A stretch of DNA of 64,000 nucleotides from Tessaracoccus sp. MC1679 (GCF_014164775.1 NZ_JACJGB010000003.1:248001-312000); one strand, 5' to 3'. Positions 36,371-45,906 are shown, counted from the stretch's first letter. Numbers and translations are program-made. The notes: a model not told the origin generated them from the letters alone.

Positions 36371-36383
36371 CGAAAGCACCCAC

Positions 36384-37244
36384 GTGAGCACAGACCGCCT
36401 CCTCCGCATCGCCGTCCCCAACAAGGGCGCCCTCGCCGAGCCGGCCGCCGCCATGTTGCGCGCTGCCGGCTACCGCCAGCGCACCGACGCCAAGGACCTC
36501 ACCCTCATCGATGCGGACCACGGCGTCGAGTTCTACTACCTGCGCCCCCGCGACATTGCTGTCTACATCGGCCGCGGGCATCTCGATGTCGGCATCACCG
36601 GCCGCGACATGCTGCTGGATTCGGCGGCCGCTGCCACCGAGATGATGGCGCTGGGCTTCGGCGGTTCCCGTTTCCGGTTCGCGGCGCCCGGCGGCTCGTC
36701 GATGACTGTCGCGGACGTTCACGGCAAGCGGGTGGCCACCTCCTATCCGGGTCTCCTGCAGGTCTACCTCGACGACCTCGGCATCCACGCGGAGATGGTC
36801 AAGCTCGACGGCGCCGTGGAGTCGGCGATCCGGCTCGGGGTCGCGGACGTGGTGGCTGATGTGGTGGACACCGGCACCACGCTGAAGCGCGCCGGCCTCG
36901 AGCTCTTCGGGGACTCGATCTGCACGTCGGAGGCCGTTCTCATCCGTCGGGCCGGCGGGAAGCTGCCCCCCGGTGTGGCCGGCCTCGAGACGCGCCTCAC
37001 GTCCGTGCTCGTTGCGCAGAACTACCTGATGATGGACTACAACGTGGCGCAGGAGGATCTGGCCGCCACCACCGCACTGGCGCCTGGTGTTGAGGGACCC
37101 ACAGTGTCGGCGCTTGCCAAGGACGGCTGGTGCGCCGTGCGGGTGCTCGTCCCCCGTGAAGGGGCACACCTGCTCATGGATCGCCTCTACGAGGCCGGCG
37201 CTCGCGGCATCCTGCTGACCGAGCTCGCGGCGTGTCGCCTGTGA
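36384..37244 (+). CDS. hisG: ATP phosphoribosyltransferase (long, feedback-regulated form)
   Basis: First and committed step of histidine biosynthesis, joining ATP and PRPP. 286 residues: catalytic domains (RIAVPNKGALAEPA, DVGITGRDML, ADVVADVVDTGTTL for PRPP) and a C-terminal ACT-like regulatory domain ending in RGILLTELAACRL, which binds histidine. GTG start. The stop overlaps the next gene start (GTGA). Confidence 0.94.
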   Translation: MSTDRLLRIAVPNKGALAEPAAAMLRAAGYRQRTDAKDLTLIDADHGVEFYYLRPRDIAVYIGRGHLDVGITGRDMLLDSAAAATEMMALGFGGSRFRFAAPGGSSMTVADVHGKRVATSYPGLLQVYLDDLGIHAEMVKLDGAVESAIRLGVADVVADVVDTGTTLKRAGLELFGDSICTSEAVLIRRAGGKLPPGVAGLETRLTSVLVAQNYLMMDYNVAQEDLAATTALAPGVEGPTVSALAKDGWCAVRVLVPREGAHLLMDRLYEAGARGILLTELAACRL

Positions 37245-37756
37245 CCGAGCGGCCGCTTCCGGAGCGGTTGTCCTACACCAGCCCCCCGGCGTTGATGACC
37301 GGGGTGGTGCTGTCGGTCATCCTGATGTCCTCAGCGCTGTTCGGGTGGTGGGCGCTGGGCAAGGAGATCCGGGACCGGGTCACCTGGCCGCAGGCAGGCA
37401 CGCTGCTCTTCTTCGTGCTGCTCATGGTGGGCCTCATGCTGTCCATCGGCTATTCGCGCCTGTGGGCCAACGAGGATGGGGTGACCGTCCGGAACGGGCT
37501 GTTCCTGCGTCGCTACCGGATCGACGAGGTAGCAGGAGTCCGGTTGCGTCCGGGAGATGCCTGGTCGTCACTGCTGATCAAGGGCGGGCACGAGATCCGC
37601 CGCCGCCCGGTCCTGGCCATCCAGTTCCTCGAGGGCGAGGCCGCTCAGCGCAAGGTCGTGGAGCTTCGCCGTTGGCTGGTGGATCACGGGGCAACCAGCC
37701 GCGACGTGGATCCCAGTCTCCTCGACGACCTCGGCTCCCCACCGGATCCGGCCTGA
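37241..37756 (+). CDS. PH domain-containing membrane protein
   Basis: 171 residues: two membrane helices (LMTGVVLSVILMSSALFGWW; TLLFFVLLMVGLMLSIGY) followed by a bacterial PH-like domain (ANEDGVTVRNGLFLRRYRIDEVAGVRL). GTG at 37241 overlaps the hisG stop by four bases and is preferred to GTG 37232. Function unknown; this type of small PH protein often follows hisG in actinobacteria. Confidence 0.8.
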   Translation: MTERPLPERLSYTSPPALMTGVVLSVILMSSALFGWWALGKEIRDRVTWPQAGTLLFFVLLMVGLMLSIGYSRLWANEDGVTVRNGLFLRRYRIDEVAGVRLRPGDAWSSLLIKGGHEIRRRPVLAIQFLEGEAAQRKVVELRRWLVDHGATSRDVDPSLLDDLGSPPDPA

Positions 37757-37757
37757 G

Positions 37758-38231
37758 TCACATGATGCCGCGCTTGCGCAGCAGGGCCTCGATCTCAGCG
37801 TCCTCGGGGTCCACGCCCTTCTGAGCCGCGGGCTTGGACGCCTGCGCGGCCGGCTTGGCGGCCGGGGCGGGGGAGGCCACCTGCGGGCGCTTGCCCTGCG
37901 CGGCCGGCTGCTGGGGCGCCGACGGGGCAGCGGGCTTGCGTGTCCGCGGCAGGAACGCCGCGATCACGATCAACAGCACGCCGCCGACGAACAGGCCCAG
38001 GCCCCAGCTGGTCATCACAGTCCAGGGCGTGCCCATCAGCCAGTCGATGAACGCGCGGATGCCGTCAACGATCACCTGGGTCAGGCCTGTCAGGTAGAGA
38101 CCGACCGGCAGGAGCGCCCAACCGAGGCCCATCACTGCGGGGCGCGCTCGGCGTGAGCGCGCCGTCACGCCCGCGGCGATGGCGAGGATCACGATGGTCA
38201 ACCCGATGGTGAGGAGCAGCGACAGTTGCAT
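37758..38231 (-). CDS. Hypothetical membrane protein with Ala/Pro/Lys-rich tail
   Basis: 157 residues with three hydrophobic segments (LLTIGLTIVILAIAAGVTA; GLGWALLPVGLYLTGL; GLGLFVGGVLLIVIAAFL), then a low-complexity Ala/Pro/Lys/Gln segment and a final acidic-basic helix DPEDAEIEALLRKRGIM. The ATG at 38231 is seven bases after a minus-strand CAGACT box. No function recognised; convergent with the PH-domain gene. Confidence 0.7.
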   Translation of the reverse strand: MQLSLLLTIGLTIVILAIAAGVTARSRRARPAVMGLGWALLPVGLYLTGLTQVIVDGIRAFIDWLMGTPWTVMTSWGLGLFVGGVLLIVIAAFLPRTRKPAAPSAPQQPAAQGKRPQVASPAPAAKPAAQASKPAAQKGVDPEDAEIEALLRKRGIM

Positions 38232-38273
38232 GCCCACCAGTCTGGCACACGGCCCTGTTTGCGTCTTGGGCGA

Positions 38274-38279
38274 TAGGCT
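38274..38279 (+). promoter_or_regulatory. Candidate leaderless -10 box (TAGGCT)
   Basis: Ends six bases before ATG 38286 of the SseB-like gene. Confidence 0.5.
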
Positions 38280-38285
38280 CGGACC

Positions 38286-38777
38286 ATGCCTGAGCTGAGA
38301 TCCCTGGCGCAGCCCAGCGCCCGCTTTGCGGGCGACGACGGCGCGCCCGACCCCGTCGTGCGATCCGCCATCGAGCGTGCCACGGAACAGGCAGGCTACG
38401 CTCGCGCCCTCGTCGCACTGTGCTCCAGCCGGCTGTTGCTCCCGGTGATCGCGACCGGGGATGAGACCGACCATCCGGATCCGGACCGCCATGCCGAGAT
38501 GGCGGCCGTGACGCTCACCGACGACTCGGGCACCTACCTGGTCGCCTTCACCGGCTACGACTCCCTGCGCGCTTGGAACAACGAGGCCCGCCCGGTGCTC
38601 TGCCTGCTCGACGAGCTGGCCGCGACGGTGATCCCCGCGGGGGCCACCCGGCTGCTGCTGGATGCGGCGGGGCCAGTCCCATTCGTGATCGAGGGCGACA
38701 CGCTGGCCTCGCTGGCCGACGGAAACGCGCTTGTGGAGCTCGATAACGGAGACTTCGCCTGGGCCAGAACCGCCTGA
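38286..38777 (+). CDS. SseB family protein
   Basis: 163 residues resembling the SseB N-terminal-like domain of actinobacteria: LLLPVIATGDE, EMAAVTLTDDSGTYLVAFTGYDSL and AAGPVPFVIEGDTLASLA. The family has no assigned biochemical role. In actinobacteria it commonly lies between his genes and infC, as here. Confidence 0.85.
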   Translation: MPELRSLAQPSARFAGDDGAPDPVVRSAIERATEQAGYARALVALCSSRLLLPVIATGDETDHPDPDRHAEMAAVTLTDDSGTYLVAFTGYDSLRAWNNEARPVLCLLDELAATVIPAGATRLLLDAAGPVPFVIEGDTLASLADGNALVELDNGDFAWARTA

Positions 38778-38787
38778 CCGGGTGCTT

Positions 38788-38817
38788 TTGGAGTTTCTCG
38801 GGGCCGCGGCGTAGACT
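38788..38817 (+). promoter_or_regulatory. Candidate infC operon promoter
   Basis: TTGGAG (38788-38793), 18-base spacer, TAGACT (38812-38817). Transcription would start near 38825, leaving a leader of about 175 bases before infC. Confidence 0.5.
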
Positions 38818-38937
38818 GCTGCGAGTTATCCGGCGGCTTCTGCTGCCGCGCACAAGTGGAGTGGTCACTCCCACCCGAGCCGCCCTGGTGGCCGGGTCGC
38901 CCCAGGCGAACGGTCGTGGACCGTGCGTCGGCGTCGT

Positions 38938-38964
38938 GGCCTCCGCATGCGCGGAGGCCTTTTT
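38938..38964 (+). terminator. Intrinsic terminator (attenuator) in the infC leader
   Basis: Perfect 9-base stem GGCCTCCGC / GCGGAGGCC with loop ATGC followed by TTTTT, ending 36 bases before the infC start and inside its leader. Upstream pairs GTGGAGTG/CACTC.CAC, CCTGG/CCAGG and CGGTC/GACCG could compete. This arrangement suggests autoregulated attenuation of infC-rpmI-rplT. Confidence 0.75.
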
Positions 38965-38999
38965 CGTCGGTGCCCACACCATCTCTCACTGGAGGACCC

Positions 39000-39683
39000 A
39001 TCAGCACTGAACCGCGGATCAATGATCGCATCCGAGTACCCGAAGTCCGGCTCGTCGGCCCCAAAGGCGAGCAGGTAGGCATCGTGCGCGTCGAGGACGC
39101 CTTGCGTCTGGCGGCGGAGAACGATCTGGATCTTGTCGAAGTGGCGCCGATGGCCCGTCCGCCCGTCGCCAAGCTGATGGACTACGGCAAGTTCAAGTTC
39201 GAGGCTGCGCAGAAGGAACGCGACGCCCGACGGAACCAGTCGAACGTGAGCACCAAGGAGATGAAGCTCCGGCTCAAGATCGATTCGCACGACTACGAGA
39301 CGAAGAAGGGCCACGTCGTCCGGTTCCTCAAGGCCGGAGACAAGGTCAAGATCACCATCATGTTCCGGGGGCGCGAGCAGTCCCGCCCCGAGCTCGGAAT
39401 GGATCTCCTGAAGCGGCTCGCCGCTGATGTGGCCGAATTCGGCTACGTGGAGTCTTCCGCCAAGCAGGACGGCCGCAACATGCTGATGGTGCTCGGCCCC
39501 ACGAAGAAGAAGACAGAAGCCAAGGTGGAGCAGGCCGCGGACCGCGACCGTCGCATCGCCGAGCGCCTCGAGCATGCCGAGCAGGAACGCAAGATGGAGG
39601 CAGAGCTGCGCGCCCAGGCGTCTCCGTCGCCGAAGAAGCATCGCGGCCCGGCGGACAACATGGACCCAGACATCGATCTCTGA
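39000..39683 (+). CDS. infC: Translation initiation factor IF-3 (ATC start codon)
   Basis: Keeps 30S subunits free and checks start-codon pairing. 227 residues: N-domain [17 protein letters not shown], basic linker ([12 protein letters not shown]), C-domain [20 protein letters not shown] and [12 protein letters not shown], then a charged 40-residue tail. The start is ATC at 39000, because the family begins (M/I)STEPRIND and GGAGGA lies directly upstream; no ATG or GTG exists in a plausible position. Rare start codons in infC let IF-3 repress its own synthesis (established in E. coli with AUU). Confidence 0.92.
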   Translation: MSTEPRINDRIRVPEVRLVGPKGEQVGIVRVEDALRLAAENDLDLVEVAPMARPPVAKLMDYGKFKFEAAQKERDARRNQSNVSTKEMKLRLKIDSHDYETKKGHVVRFLKAGDKVKITIMFRGREQSRPELGMDLLKRLAADVAEFGYVESSAKQDGRNMLMVLGPTKKKTEAKVEQAADRDRRIAERLEHAEQERKMEAELRAQASPSPKKHRGPADNMDPDIDL

Positions 39684-39716
39684 CGAGATCGAATACAAGA
39701 AGAAAGCGAGCCAACT

Positions 39717-39923
39717 ATGCCGAAGATGAAGTCGCACTCCGGCGCGAAGAAGCGGTTCAAGACGACGGGGACCGGCAAGCTGCTGCGCCGTCAGGCCAAC
39801 CTCGGCCACCTCAACGAGCACAAGTCATCCACCCGCACCCGCCGCTTGGCCGGCATCGAGGTGGTCTCGGCTCCTGACGCCAAGAAGATGCGCAAGCTCC
39901 TCGGTAAGCACAAGGGTCGCTGA
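39717..39923 (+). CDS. rpmI: 50S ribosomal protein L35
   Basis: 68 residues, very basic, starting [20 protein letters not shown], the family signature. 33 bases after infC with AGAAAGCGAG-type leader; standard infC-rpmI-rplT order. Confidence 0.96.
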   Translation: MPKMKSHSGAKKRFKTTGTGKLLRRQANLGHLNEHKSSTRTRRLAGIEVVSAPDAKKMRKLLGKHKGR

Positions 39924-40000
39924 GCGATTCCCCGGCGCCAACGCCACCTCCCACCTAGACCATCCGTCGGCGCTGCCGACCACATCCAAGGAGATCCCCC

Positions 40001-40366
40001 ATGGCACGCGTAAAGCGTTCTGTGAACGCGCATAAGAAGCGTCGTGAAATTCTCGAGCAGGCCTCCGGCTACCGCGGTCAGCGCTCGCGCCTGTACCGCA
40101 AGGCCAAGGAGCAGCTCCTGCACTCGGCCACCTACGCCTACCGCGACCGTCGCGCCAAGAAGGGCGACTTCCGCCGCCTGTGGATCCAGCGCATCAACGC
40201 CGCCGTCCGCGCGGAGGGCATGACCTACAACCGCTTCATCAACGGCCTGAAGACCGCTGGTGTCGAGGTGGATCGCAAGATCCTGGCCGAGCTGGCCGTC
40301 AACGACACCGCCACGTTCAACGCCCTGGTCGCGGTCGCCAAGGATCACCAGCCCGCAGCAGCCTGA
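40001..40366 (+). CDS. rplT: 50S ribosomal protein L20
   Basis: 121 residues with [37 protein letters not shown] and [19 protein letters not shown]. Binds 23S rRNA early in assembly and, in other bacteria, represses its own operon by binding the mRNA. AAGGAGAT precedes the ATG. Confidence 0.97.
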   Translation: MARVKRSVNAHKKRREILEQASGYRGQRSRLYRKAKEQLLHSATYAYRDRRAKKGDFRRLWIQRINAAVRAEGMTYNRFINGLKTAGVEVDRKILAELAVNDTATFNALVAVAKDHQPAAA

Positions 40367-40382
40367 GAACTCCTCAGTGACG

Positions 40383-41210
40383 ATGGAACCGAACGTTGCC
40401 CCTGGCCTCCCCGCCTCGGTGCTGCGTTCGGTTCGTCGTTTGACGCAGCGCCGGGGCCGGGACCTGTCGGGGACCTTCCTCGTTGAGGGTCGCCAAGCGG
40501 TCCGGGAGGCGTTGGCCGCGGCGCGAGTCGTCGAGGAGGTGATCGTCGACGATCCCGCCAAGCACGCTGATCTTCTCCAGGGGATCGCGGTGCCGGTGTG
40601 GCAGGCCGACGAGCACGCCATGAGGCAGCTCAGCGACACGGTCACCCCGCAGGGCATCGTAGCGGTCTGCCGGCAGCTGAGCTTCGGCTGGGACGCCCTG
40701 GAGGGCGCTCGGCTGGTGGTGATCTGCGCGCAGGTGCGGGACCCCGGCAACGCCGGCACCGTCATCCGGTGTGCCGATGCCTTCGGCGCCGACGCCGTGA
40801 TCCTCACCGCCGGAAGCGTCGAGATCTACAACCCCAAGACCGTCAGGTCCACGGTGGGCAGCCTCTTCCACATGCCCATCCTCACCGGCGTTCCCCTGTC
40901 CGAGGCCGTCGCGCGGGTCAAGGCGATGGGGTTGAAGGTCCTCGCGGCCGACGGCGACGGGGCAGCACTGGACCTCAAGGCCGCCGCCGGTGAGCTCAGC
41001 GGTCCCATCGCCTGGATCATGGGCAATGAGGCGTGGGGGCTGCCCCCGGAGGATGCCCGGCTGGCGGACGAGGTGGTCGCCGTGCCAATGTGGGGGCAAG
41101 CGGAGAGCCTCAACCTTTCCAGCGCGGCTGCGGTGTGCCTCTACGCCACCGCATCTGCGCAACGTCGAACCGGTGAAGAAGGAGGACCCGACGATGTCCG
41201 GGCCCAATGA
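40383..41210 (+). CDS. TrmH/SpoU family RNA 2'-O-methyltransferase
   Basis: About 275 residues. N-terminal substrate-binding domain (FLVEGRQAVREALAAA) and C-terminal knot domain with VRDPGNAGTVIRCADAFGAD, WIMGNEAWGLP and VPMWGQAESLNLSSAAAVCLYA. It modifies a ribose in rRNA or tRNA; the exact site is unknown. Start is ATG 40383 or GTG 40377; neither has a clear ribosome binding site. The gene lies between rplT and pheS, a common actinobacterial arrangement. Confidence 0.9.
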   Translation: MEPNVAPGLPASVLRSVRRLTQRRGRDLSGTFLVEGRQAVREALAAARVVEEVIVDDPAKHADLLQGIAVPVWQADEHAMRQLSDTVTPQGIVAVCRQLSFGWDALEGARLVVICAQVRDPGNAGTVIRCADAFGADAVILTAGSVEIYNPKTVRSTVGSLFHMPILTGVPLSEAVARVKAMGLKVLAADGDGAALDLKAAAGELSGPIAWIMGNEAWGLPPEDARLADEVVAVPMWGQAESLNLSSAAAVCLYATASAQRRTGEEGGPDDVRAQ

Positions 41211-42303
41211 CAACTTTGATCCCAAGCAGGTCGCTGCCCTCAATCCGGATGCCATCGACTCCGCCGTGGCGGCCGCCCTGGCGGCGATCGACGCGGCCAC
41301 CACCACGGCCGAGCTGAAGCAGGCCCGCCTGGACCACGCGGGCGACGCCTCGCCGCTGGCGTTGGCGAACCGTGAGATCGGCGCCCTTCCGCCTCAGGCC
41401 CGCAAGGAGGCCGGGCAACGGGTGGGGCAGGCGCGCGCTACCGTCGCGCGGGCCGTCGCGGATCGCCAGGCCGGCCTTGCGGCCTCCGAACTCGAGGAGG
41501 CGCTCGTGGCCGAACGCCTTGACATGACGCTGCCTGTGGAGATGGGCCCCCGCGGGGCTCTGCACCCCGTCACGTCCCTCATCGACGAGATGATCGACGT
41601 ATTCGTGGGCATGGGCTGGGAGGTGGCCGACGGTCCCGAACTCGAGGCCGAATGGTACAACTTCGACGCACTCAACCTGGCGCCGGACCACCCCGCACGG
41701 GCCCAACAGGACACCCTGTGGGTGGACCCGCCGTCGGAGGGCAAGCTGCTGCGCACCCAGACCTCGCCTGTGCAGGTCCGGTCTCTACTCGAGCGTGGCA
41801 TCCCGCTGTATGTGATCAGCCCCGGGAAGGTCTTCCGGGCCGATGAGTACGACTCCACCCACCTGCCCGTGTTCCATCAGTTGGAGGGCCTCGTGGTGGA
41901 CAAGGGCATCTCGATGGCTGACCTGCGGGGGACTCTGGACCACCTGGCGCGGGCAATGTTCGGCGACGTGCAGACCCGGATGCGGCCCCACTACTTCCCG
42001 TTCACCGAGCCGAGCGCCGAGGTGGACCTGCAGTGCTTCGTCTGCCACGGTGAGTCCGTCGGCAACCCGGAGCGCCCCTGCCGCACCTGCCGGTCCGAAG
42101 GCTGGATCGAGTGGGGCGGCTGTGGCGTCGTCAACCCGCGCGTCCTCACGGCCTGCGGCATCGACGCCGACGTCTACTCGGGCTTCGCCTTCGGGATGGG
42201 CGTGGACCGCACGGTGATGTTCCGCACCGGCGCGCCGGACCTCCGCGACTTCGTCGAGGGCGACATCCGATTCAGCCGTTCAATCCTGGGAGGATCCCGA
42301 TGA
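41194..42303 (+). CDS. pheS: Phenylalanyl-tRNA synthetase alpha subunit
   Basis: 369 residues. N-terminal coiled-coil (residues 10-100) binds tRNA-Phe; class II motifs 1-3 include EMIDVFVGMGWEVADGPE, QTSPVQVRSLL.R and FGMGVDRTVMFR. A cysteine-rich loop CFVCHGESVGNP..PCRTCR lies before motif 3. The ATG at 41194 follows AAGGAGGACC and overlaps the end of the methyltransferase gene by 17 bases. It overlaps pheT by four bases. Confidence 0.96.
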   Translation: MSGPNDNFDPKQVAALNPDAIDSAVAAALAAIDAATTTAELKQARLDHAGDASPLALANREIGALPPQARKEAGQRVGQARATVARAVADRQAGLAASELEEALVAERLDMTLPVEMGPRGALHPVTSLIDEMIDVFVGMGWEVADGPELEAEWYNFDALNLAPDHPARAQQDTLWVDPPSEGKLLRTQTSPVQVRSLLERGIPLYVISPGKVFRADEYDSTHLPVFHQLEGLVVDKGISMADLRGTLDHLARAMFGDVQTRMRPHYFPFTEPSAEVDLQCFVCHGESVGNPERPCRTCRSEGWIEWGGCGVVNPRVLTACGIDADVYSGFAFGMGVDRTVMFRTGAPDLRDFVEGDIRFSRSILGGSR

Positions 42304-44789
42304 AGGCCCCCGTTTCCTGGCTGCGAGACCTCGTCACGCTGCCCGCCGGCGTCACCACCGCCCACCTCGCCGAACAGTTCACCGCGCTGGGTCTCACCGT
42401 CGAACACATCGAGTCCACCGAGTCGCCCGTCACCGGTCCCCTCACCGTGGGGCGCGTGCTCACGTCGGTGGATGAGCCGCAGAAGAACGGCAAGACCATC
42501 CGCTACTGCCGGGTGGATGTCGGCGCCCACAACGACGAGGCCACTGACGAGTACCCCGCGAGCCGCGGCATCGTCTGCGGAGCCCACAACTTCGCCGAAG
42601 GCGACCTGGTGGTGGTGGCGCTCCCCGGCACCGTGCTGCCCGGCGACTTCCAGATCGCCGCCCGAAAGACCTACGGACACGTCTCCGACGGCATGATCTG
42701 CTCCCAGCTCGAGCTCGGGCTGGGCGAGGATCACGACGGCATCATCGTGCTGCCCTCCGACGCAGGTGAGCCGGGCGACGACGCAGTCGCCCTCCTGTGG
42801 ACCGCCGATGAGGTGCTGGACATCGACGTCACCCCGGATCTGAGCTACTGCCTGTCCCTCCGGGGCCTGGCGCGGGAGGCCTCGATCGTCAACGGGGTCT
42901 CCTTCGAGGATCCGTACCGGCAGCACCTGCCTGAGCCCACCGACGGCGGACACCGCGTCGTGTTGGAGGACCCCCGCTGCACGGCGTTCGTAGCCCTTAC
43001 GATTGACGGCCTCGACCCGGCTGCCGCCACCCCGGGGTGGATGGCGGACAGGCTGAAGGGGGCGGGAGTCCGCTCGATCTCGCTGGCGGTGGACGTGACC
43101 AACTACGTGATGCTGGAGTCCGGTCAGCCCCTCCACGCCTACGACGCGCGAAAGCTCCAAGGCCCGATCCGGGTCCGTGCGGCCGCAGCAGGGGAGAAGT
43201 TGCGGACCCTGGACGGGCAGGACCGGCAGCTGGACGCAGACGACCTGCTGATCACCGACGACTCAGGCCCGATCGGGCTCGCGGGCGTCATGGGCGGCGA
43301 AGACACCGAGGTGTCCGGATCGACAACCACCATCGTGCTCGAGGCAGCGCACTTCCAGCCGGTCTCCGTGTCGCGGACCTTCCGCCGCCACGGACTTCCC
43401 TCGGAGGCGTCCAAGCGGTTCGAGCGCGGCGTCGACCCGCAGGTGCCCTACGCCGCCGCCCGGCGCGCCGCCCAACTGCTCACCACCCACGGCGGGGGCG
43501 CGATGACAGCCGAGACCGTCGTCGGGTCGGCCCCAACGCCCCACAGGGTGTCGTTGCGCTCCGGACTCATCCCCGCCGTGCTGGGGACGCGCGTGGATCA
43601 GGACGAGAGCGTCCGGCTGCTGGCGGCAAGCGGGGTGTCCGTGACTTCGCTGGGCGATTCCCTGACGCTGGAGGTGCCGAGCTGGCGCGGCGACCTCGTT
43701 GACCCCTACGACATCGTCGAGGAGGTCGGACGCCACATCGGCTACGACCGCATCGGACTCAAGCTCCCCATCCCGCCCGTGAGCCGCGGGCTGGCGCCGC
43801 GCCTGCTCCATCGGCGGGCCGTGCTGCGGGCCATCGCGGCCCTCGGGTTCACCGAGGTGCTGTCGCTGCCCTTCGCCTCGGTCGAGGAGCTCGATCAGCT
43901 GCAGATCCCGGCCGACGACCCGACCCGGCGGCTCATCCGGTTGGCCAACCCGCTGTCCGAGACCCATCCCTACCTGCGGACCTCCCTGCTGCCGGGGCTG
44001 TTCGCCGCCGTGGCGCGCAACACCTCCCGCAGCCTCACGGACCTCGCGCTGTTCGAGCAGGGCAAGGCGTTCTTCGAGGGTGGCGAGCCCGCCGCACCGC
44101 GTCCCGGTGTGGCGCACCGACCGTCCGATGAGGAGATCGCCGACATCGACGCGGCCATCCCAGCGCAGCCGCACACGGTGGCCGCGGTCGTCACCGGCAA
44201 CTGGAGGCCCGCGGGATGGGCCGGCCCTGCTGTCGCGGCGGACTGGACCCACGTGGTGGCCCTCGCGGAGCACGCCGCCGCGGCCGTGGGTGCGCGGCTG
44301 TCGCGGCGCAACGTGGAGCGGGCGCCATGGCATCCGGGTCGCTGCGCTGAGCTGTCGCTCAACGGGATCGTGTTGGGCTACGCCGGCGAGGTGCACCCAG
44401 CGGTGGTCGCGGCTCTGCGGCTCCCCGAGCGAACCGCGGCTGTCGAGTTCAACCTGGACCTCCTGCTGAGCCAGGCCGTCTCGGGGGGCGCCATCGGGAC
44501 TCTGTCGCCGTTCCCGCTCGCCAAGGAGGACGTGGCGCTGATCGTCGATCGCGACGTTCCTGCCGCTGAGGTCGAGTCCGCGTTGGCTGAGGGTGCAGGG
44601 GAGCTGCTGGAGTCCATCTCCCTGTTCGACGTGTACTCGGGCGATCAGGTGGGCGAGGGGCGCAAGTCGTTGGCGTTCGCGCTGCGCTTCCGATCCGACA
44701 GGACCCTGACCGACGCGGAAGCTGCAGCCGCGAGGCAGGCGGCCGTGGCGGTCGCCGTCGAACGGTTCGGGGCGGTGCAGCGCGCCTGA
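42300..44789 (+). CDS. pheT: Phenylalanyl-tRNA synthetase beta subunit
   Basis: 829 residues, forming the alpha2-beta2 enzyme with PheS. Domains in order: N-terminal MKAPVSWLRDLVTLP and OB-fold tRNA-binding segment (about 40-150, AHNFAEGDLVVVALPG), B3/4 editing domain (ESGQPLHAYDARKL; AGVMGGEDTEVS), B5 (VPSWRGDLVDPYDIVEEVGR), class II-like core and C-terminal anticodon-binding domain (SPFPLAKEDVALIVD). Start ATG in overlap with pheS. Confidence 0.96.
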   Translation: MKAPVSWLRDLVTLPAGVTTAHLAEQFTALGLTVEHIESTESPVTGPLTVGRVLTSVDEPQKNGKTIRYCRVDVGAHNDEATDEYPASRGIVCGAHNFAEGDLVVVALPGTVLPGDFQIAARKTYGHVSDGMICSQLELGLGEDHDGIIVLPSDAGEPGDDAVALLWTADEVLDIDVTPDLSYCLSLRGLAREASIVNGVSFEDPYRQHLPEPTDGGHRVVLEDPRCTAFVALTIDGLDPAAATPGWMADRLKGAGVRSISLAVDVTNYVMLESGQPLHAYDARKLQGPIRVRAAAAGEKLRTLDGQDRQLDADDLLITDDSGPIGLAGVMGGEDTEVSGSTTTIVLEAAHFQPVSVSRTFRRHGLPSEASKRFERGVDPQVPYAAARRAAQLLTTHGGGAMTAETVVGSAPTPHRVSLRSGLIPAVLGTRVDQDESVRLLAASGVSVTSLGDSLTLEVPSWRGDLVDPYDIVEEVGRHIGYDRIGLKLPIPPVSRGLAPRLLHRRAVLRAIAALGFTEVLSLPFASVEELDQLQIPADDPTRRLIRLANPLSETHPYLRTSLLPGLFAAVARNTSRSLTDLALFEQGKAFFEGGEPAAPRPGVAHRPSDEEIADIDAAIPAQPHTVAAVVTGNWRPAGWAGPAVAADWTHVVALAEHAAAAVGARLSRRNVERAPWHPGRCAELSLNGIVLGYAGEVHPAVVAALRLPERTAAVEFNLDLLLSQAVSGGAIGTLSPFPLAKEDVALIVDRDVPAAEVESALAEGAGELLESISLFDVYSGDQVGEGRKSLAFALRFRSDRTLTDAEAAAARQAAVAVAVERFGAVQRA

Positions 44790-44818
44790 CGCTCACGCCG
44801 GTTCCCCGGCGTCCCGAG

Positions 44819-44824
44819 TAGGCT
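44819..44824 (+). promoter_or_regulatory. Candidate leaderless -10 box (TAGGCT)
   Basis: Ends six bases before GTG 44831. Confidence 0.5.
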
Positions 44825-44830
44825 GCTCAG

Positions 44831-45901
44831 GTGCAGATCACGCGGATGGACTACCCCTCGTTCCCTGAGGATCCAGGCTTCTGGATCTTCGAGCTCGACG
44901 AGCGTCTCTGGGGCGACGTGGTGCGCGGGCTGTTCGGCAACGAGGACCTGTCGCACTCGGCGCTGCGCCGCTGGGCCGAAGGGACCAGGCCCCAGTACAG
45001 CCTCCAGGTGCCGTTCGTTGCGTTCGAGGACGGCACGCCCGTGGGTGTCGCGTTCGTTGAGCTGCCGCAGCGTGACAACAGGCACGTGGCCTTCCTCAGC
45101 GTTGTCGTGGCGGAGGCTCACCGCGGCCGTGGCATAGGCGCGGCGCTCTATGACGCAGCGGTCGCGGAGGCGCGCTCCGCCGGCCGCGACACCCTGCAGG
45201 CCTGGACGTGGGAGCCGGCCACTCCCCGCGGCTCGCGCCGGCTCAGCGCGGCTGAGGGGGAGGGGGCCATCGACCCGGAAGGAGCACCGGCGCGATTCCT
45301 GCTGGGCAGGGGCTACCGGCTCGTGCAGGTTGAGACCATCTCAGGGATGACCCTCCCGGAGCAGGGCCTGCTGGACGCCGATGCCGCTGCGGCTCGGGCG
45401 GCCACCGCGCCCGAGTACGACCTGGTGCAGTGGTCTGGAACCACCCCGGCTGAATGGCTGGACGAGATGGCCCGCCTGATGGTGGTGATGAGCACCGACG
45501 TGCCGATGGGCGAGGCGGCTCTTGAGCCTGAGCTGATCGACGCCGCCCGGGTGCTCAGCCACGATGAGGCGCTGGCCAGGGGTGGCTGCGAGTGGCTCTA
45601 TACCGCCGTCCGGCACATCCCGACGGGGCGCCTCGTCGGCTTCACCCGATTCATCTACGAGTCCGGCCGGCCGGTGGTGGACCAGTGGGAGACCCTCGTC
45701 GTTGGAGACCACCGCGGTCGCGGCCTGGGCTGGTTCGCCAAGACGCACAGTCACGCCTCGGTGCGCGCACAGTGGCCACTGGCCGGGCGGCTGATCACGG
45801 GCAACGCGTCGGAGAACGACTACATGTTGGCCATCAACCGGCGTCTGGGGTATCGCCCGATCGCCGCGTCGGGTTGGTTCGAGCACCGGATGCGGGGCTG
45901 A
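44831..45901 (+). CDS. GNAT family N-acetyltransferase with two GNAT domains
   Basis: 356 residues. Domain 1 (about 50-175) has LSVVVAEAHRGRGIGAALYDAAV, the acetyl-CoA loop; domain 2 (about 210-350) has TLVVGDHRGRGLGWFAKTH and a final NRRLGYRPI. The two-domain layout resembles mycothiol synthase, but the gene lies with tetR and an MFS transporter, and MshD identity cannot be claimed. GTG start after a -10 box. The stop is five bases before the tetR start. Confidence 0.88.
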   Translation: MQITRMDYPSFPEDPGFWIFELDERLWGDVVRGLFGNEDLSHSALRRWAEGTRPQYSLQVPFVAFEDGTPVGVAFVELPQRDNRHVAFLSVVVAEAHRGRGIGAALYDAAVAEARSAGRDTLQAWTWEPATPRGSRRLSAAEGEGAIDPEGAPARFLLGRGYRLVQVETISGMTLPEQGLLDADAAAARAATAPEYDLVQWSGTTPAEWLDEMARLMVVMSTDVPMGEAALEPELIDAARVLSHDEALARGGCEWLYTAVRHIPTGRLVGFTRFIYESGRPVVDQWETLVVGDHRGRGLGWFAKTHSHASVRAQWPLAGRLITGNASENDYMLAINRRLGYRPIAASGWFEHRMRG

Positions 45902-45906
45902 GGCGC

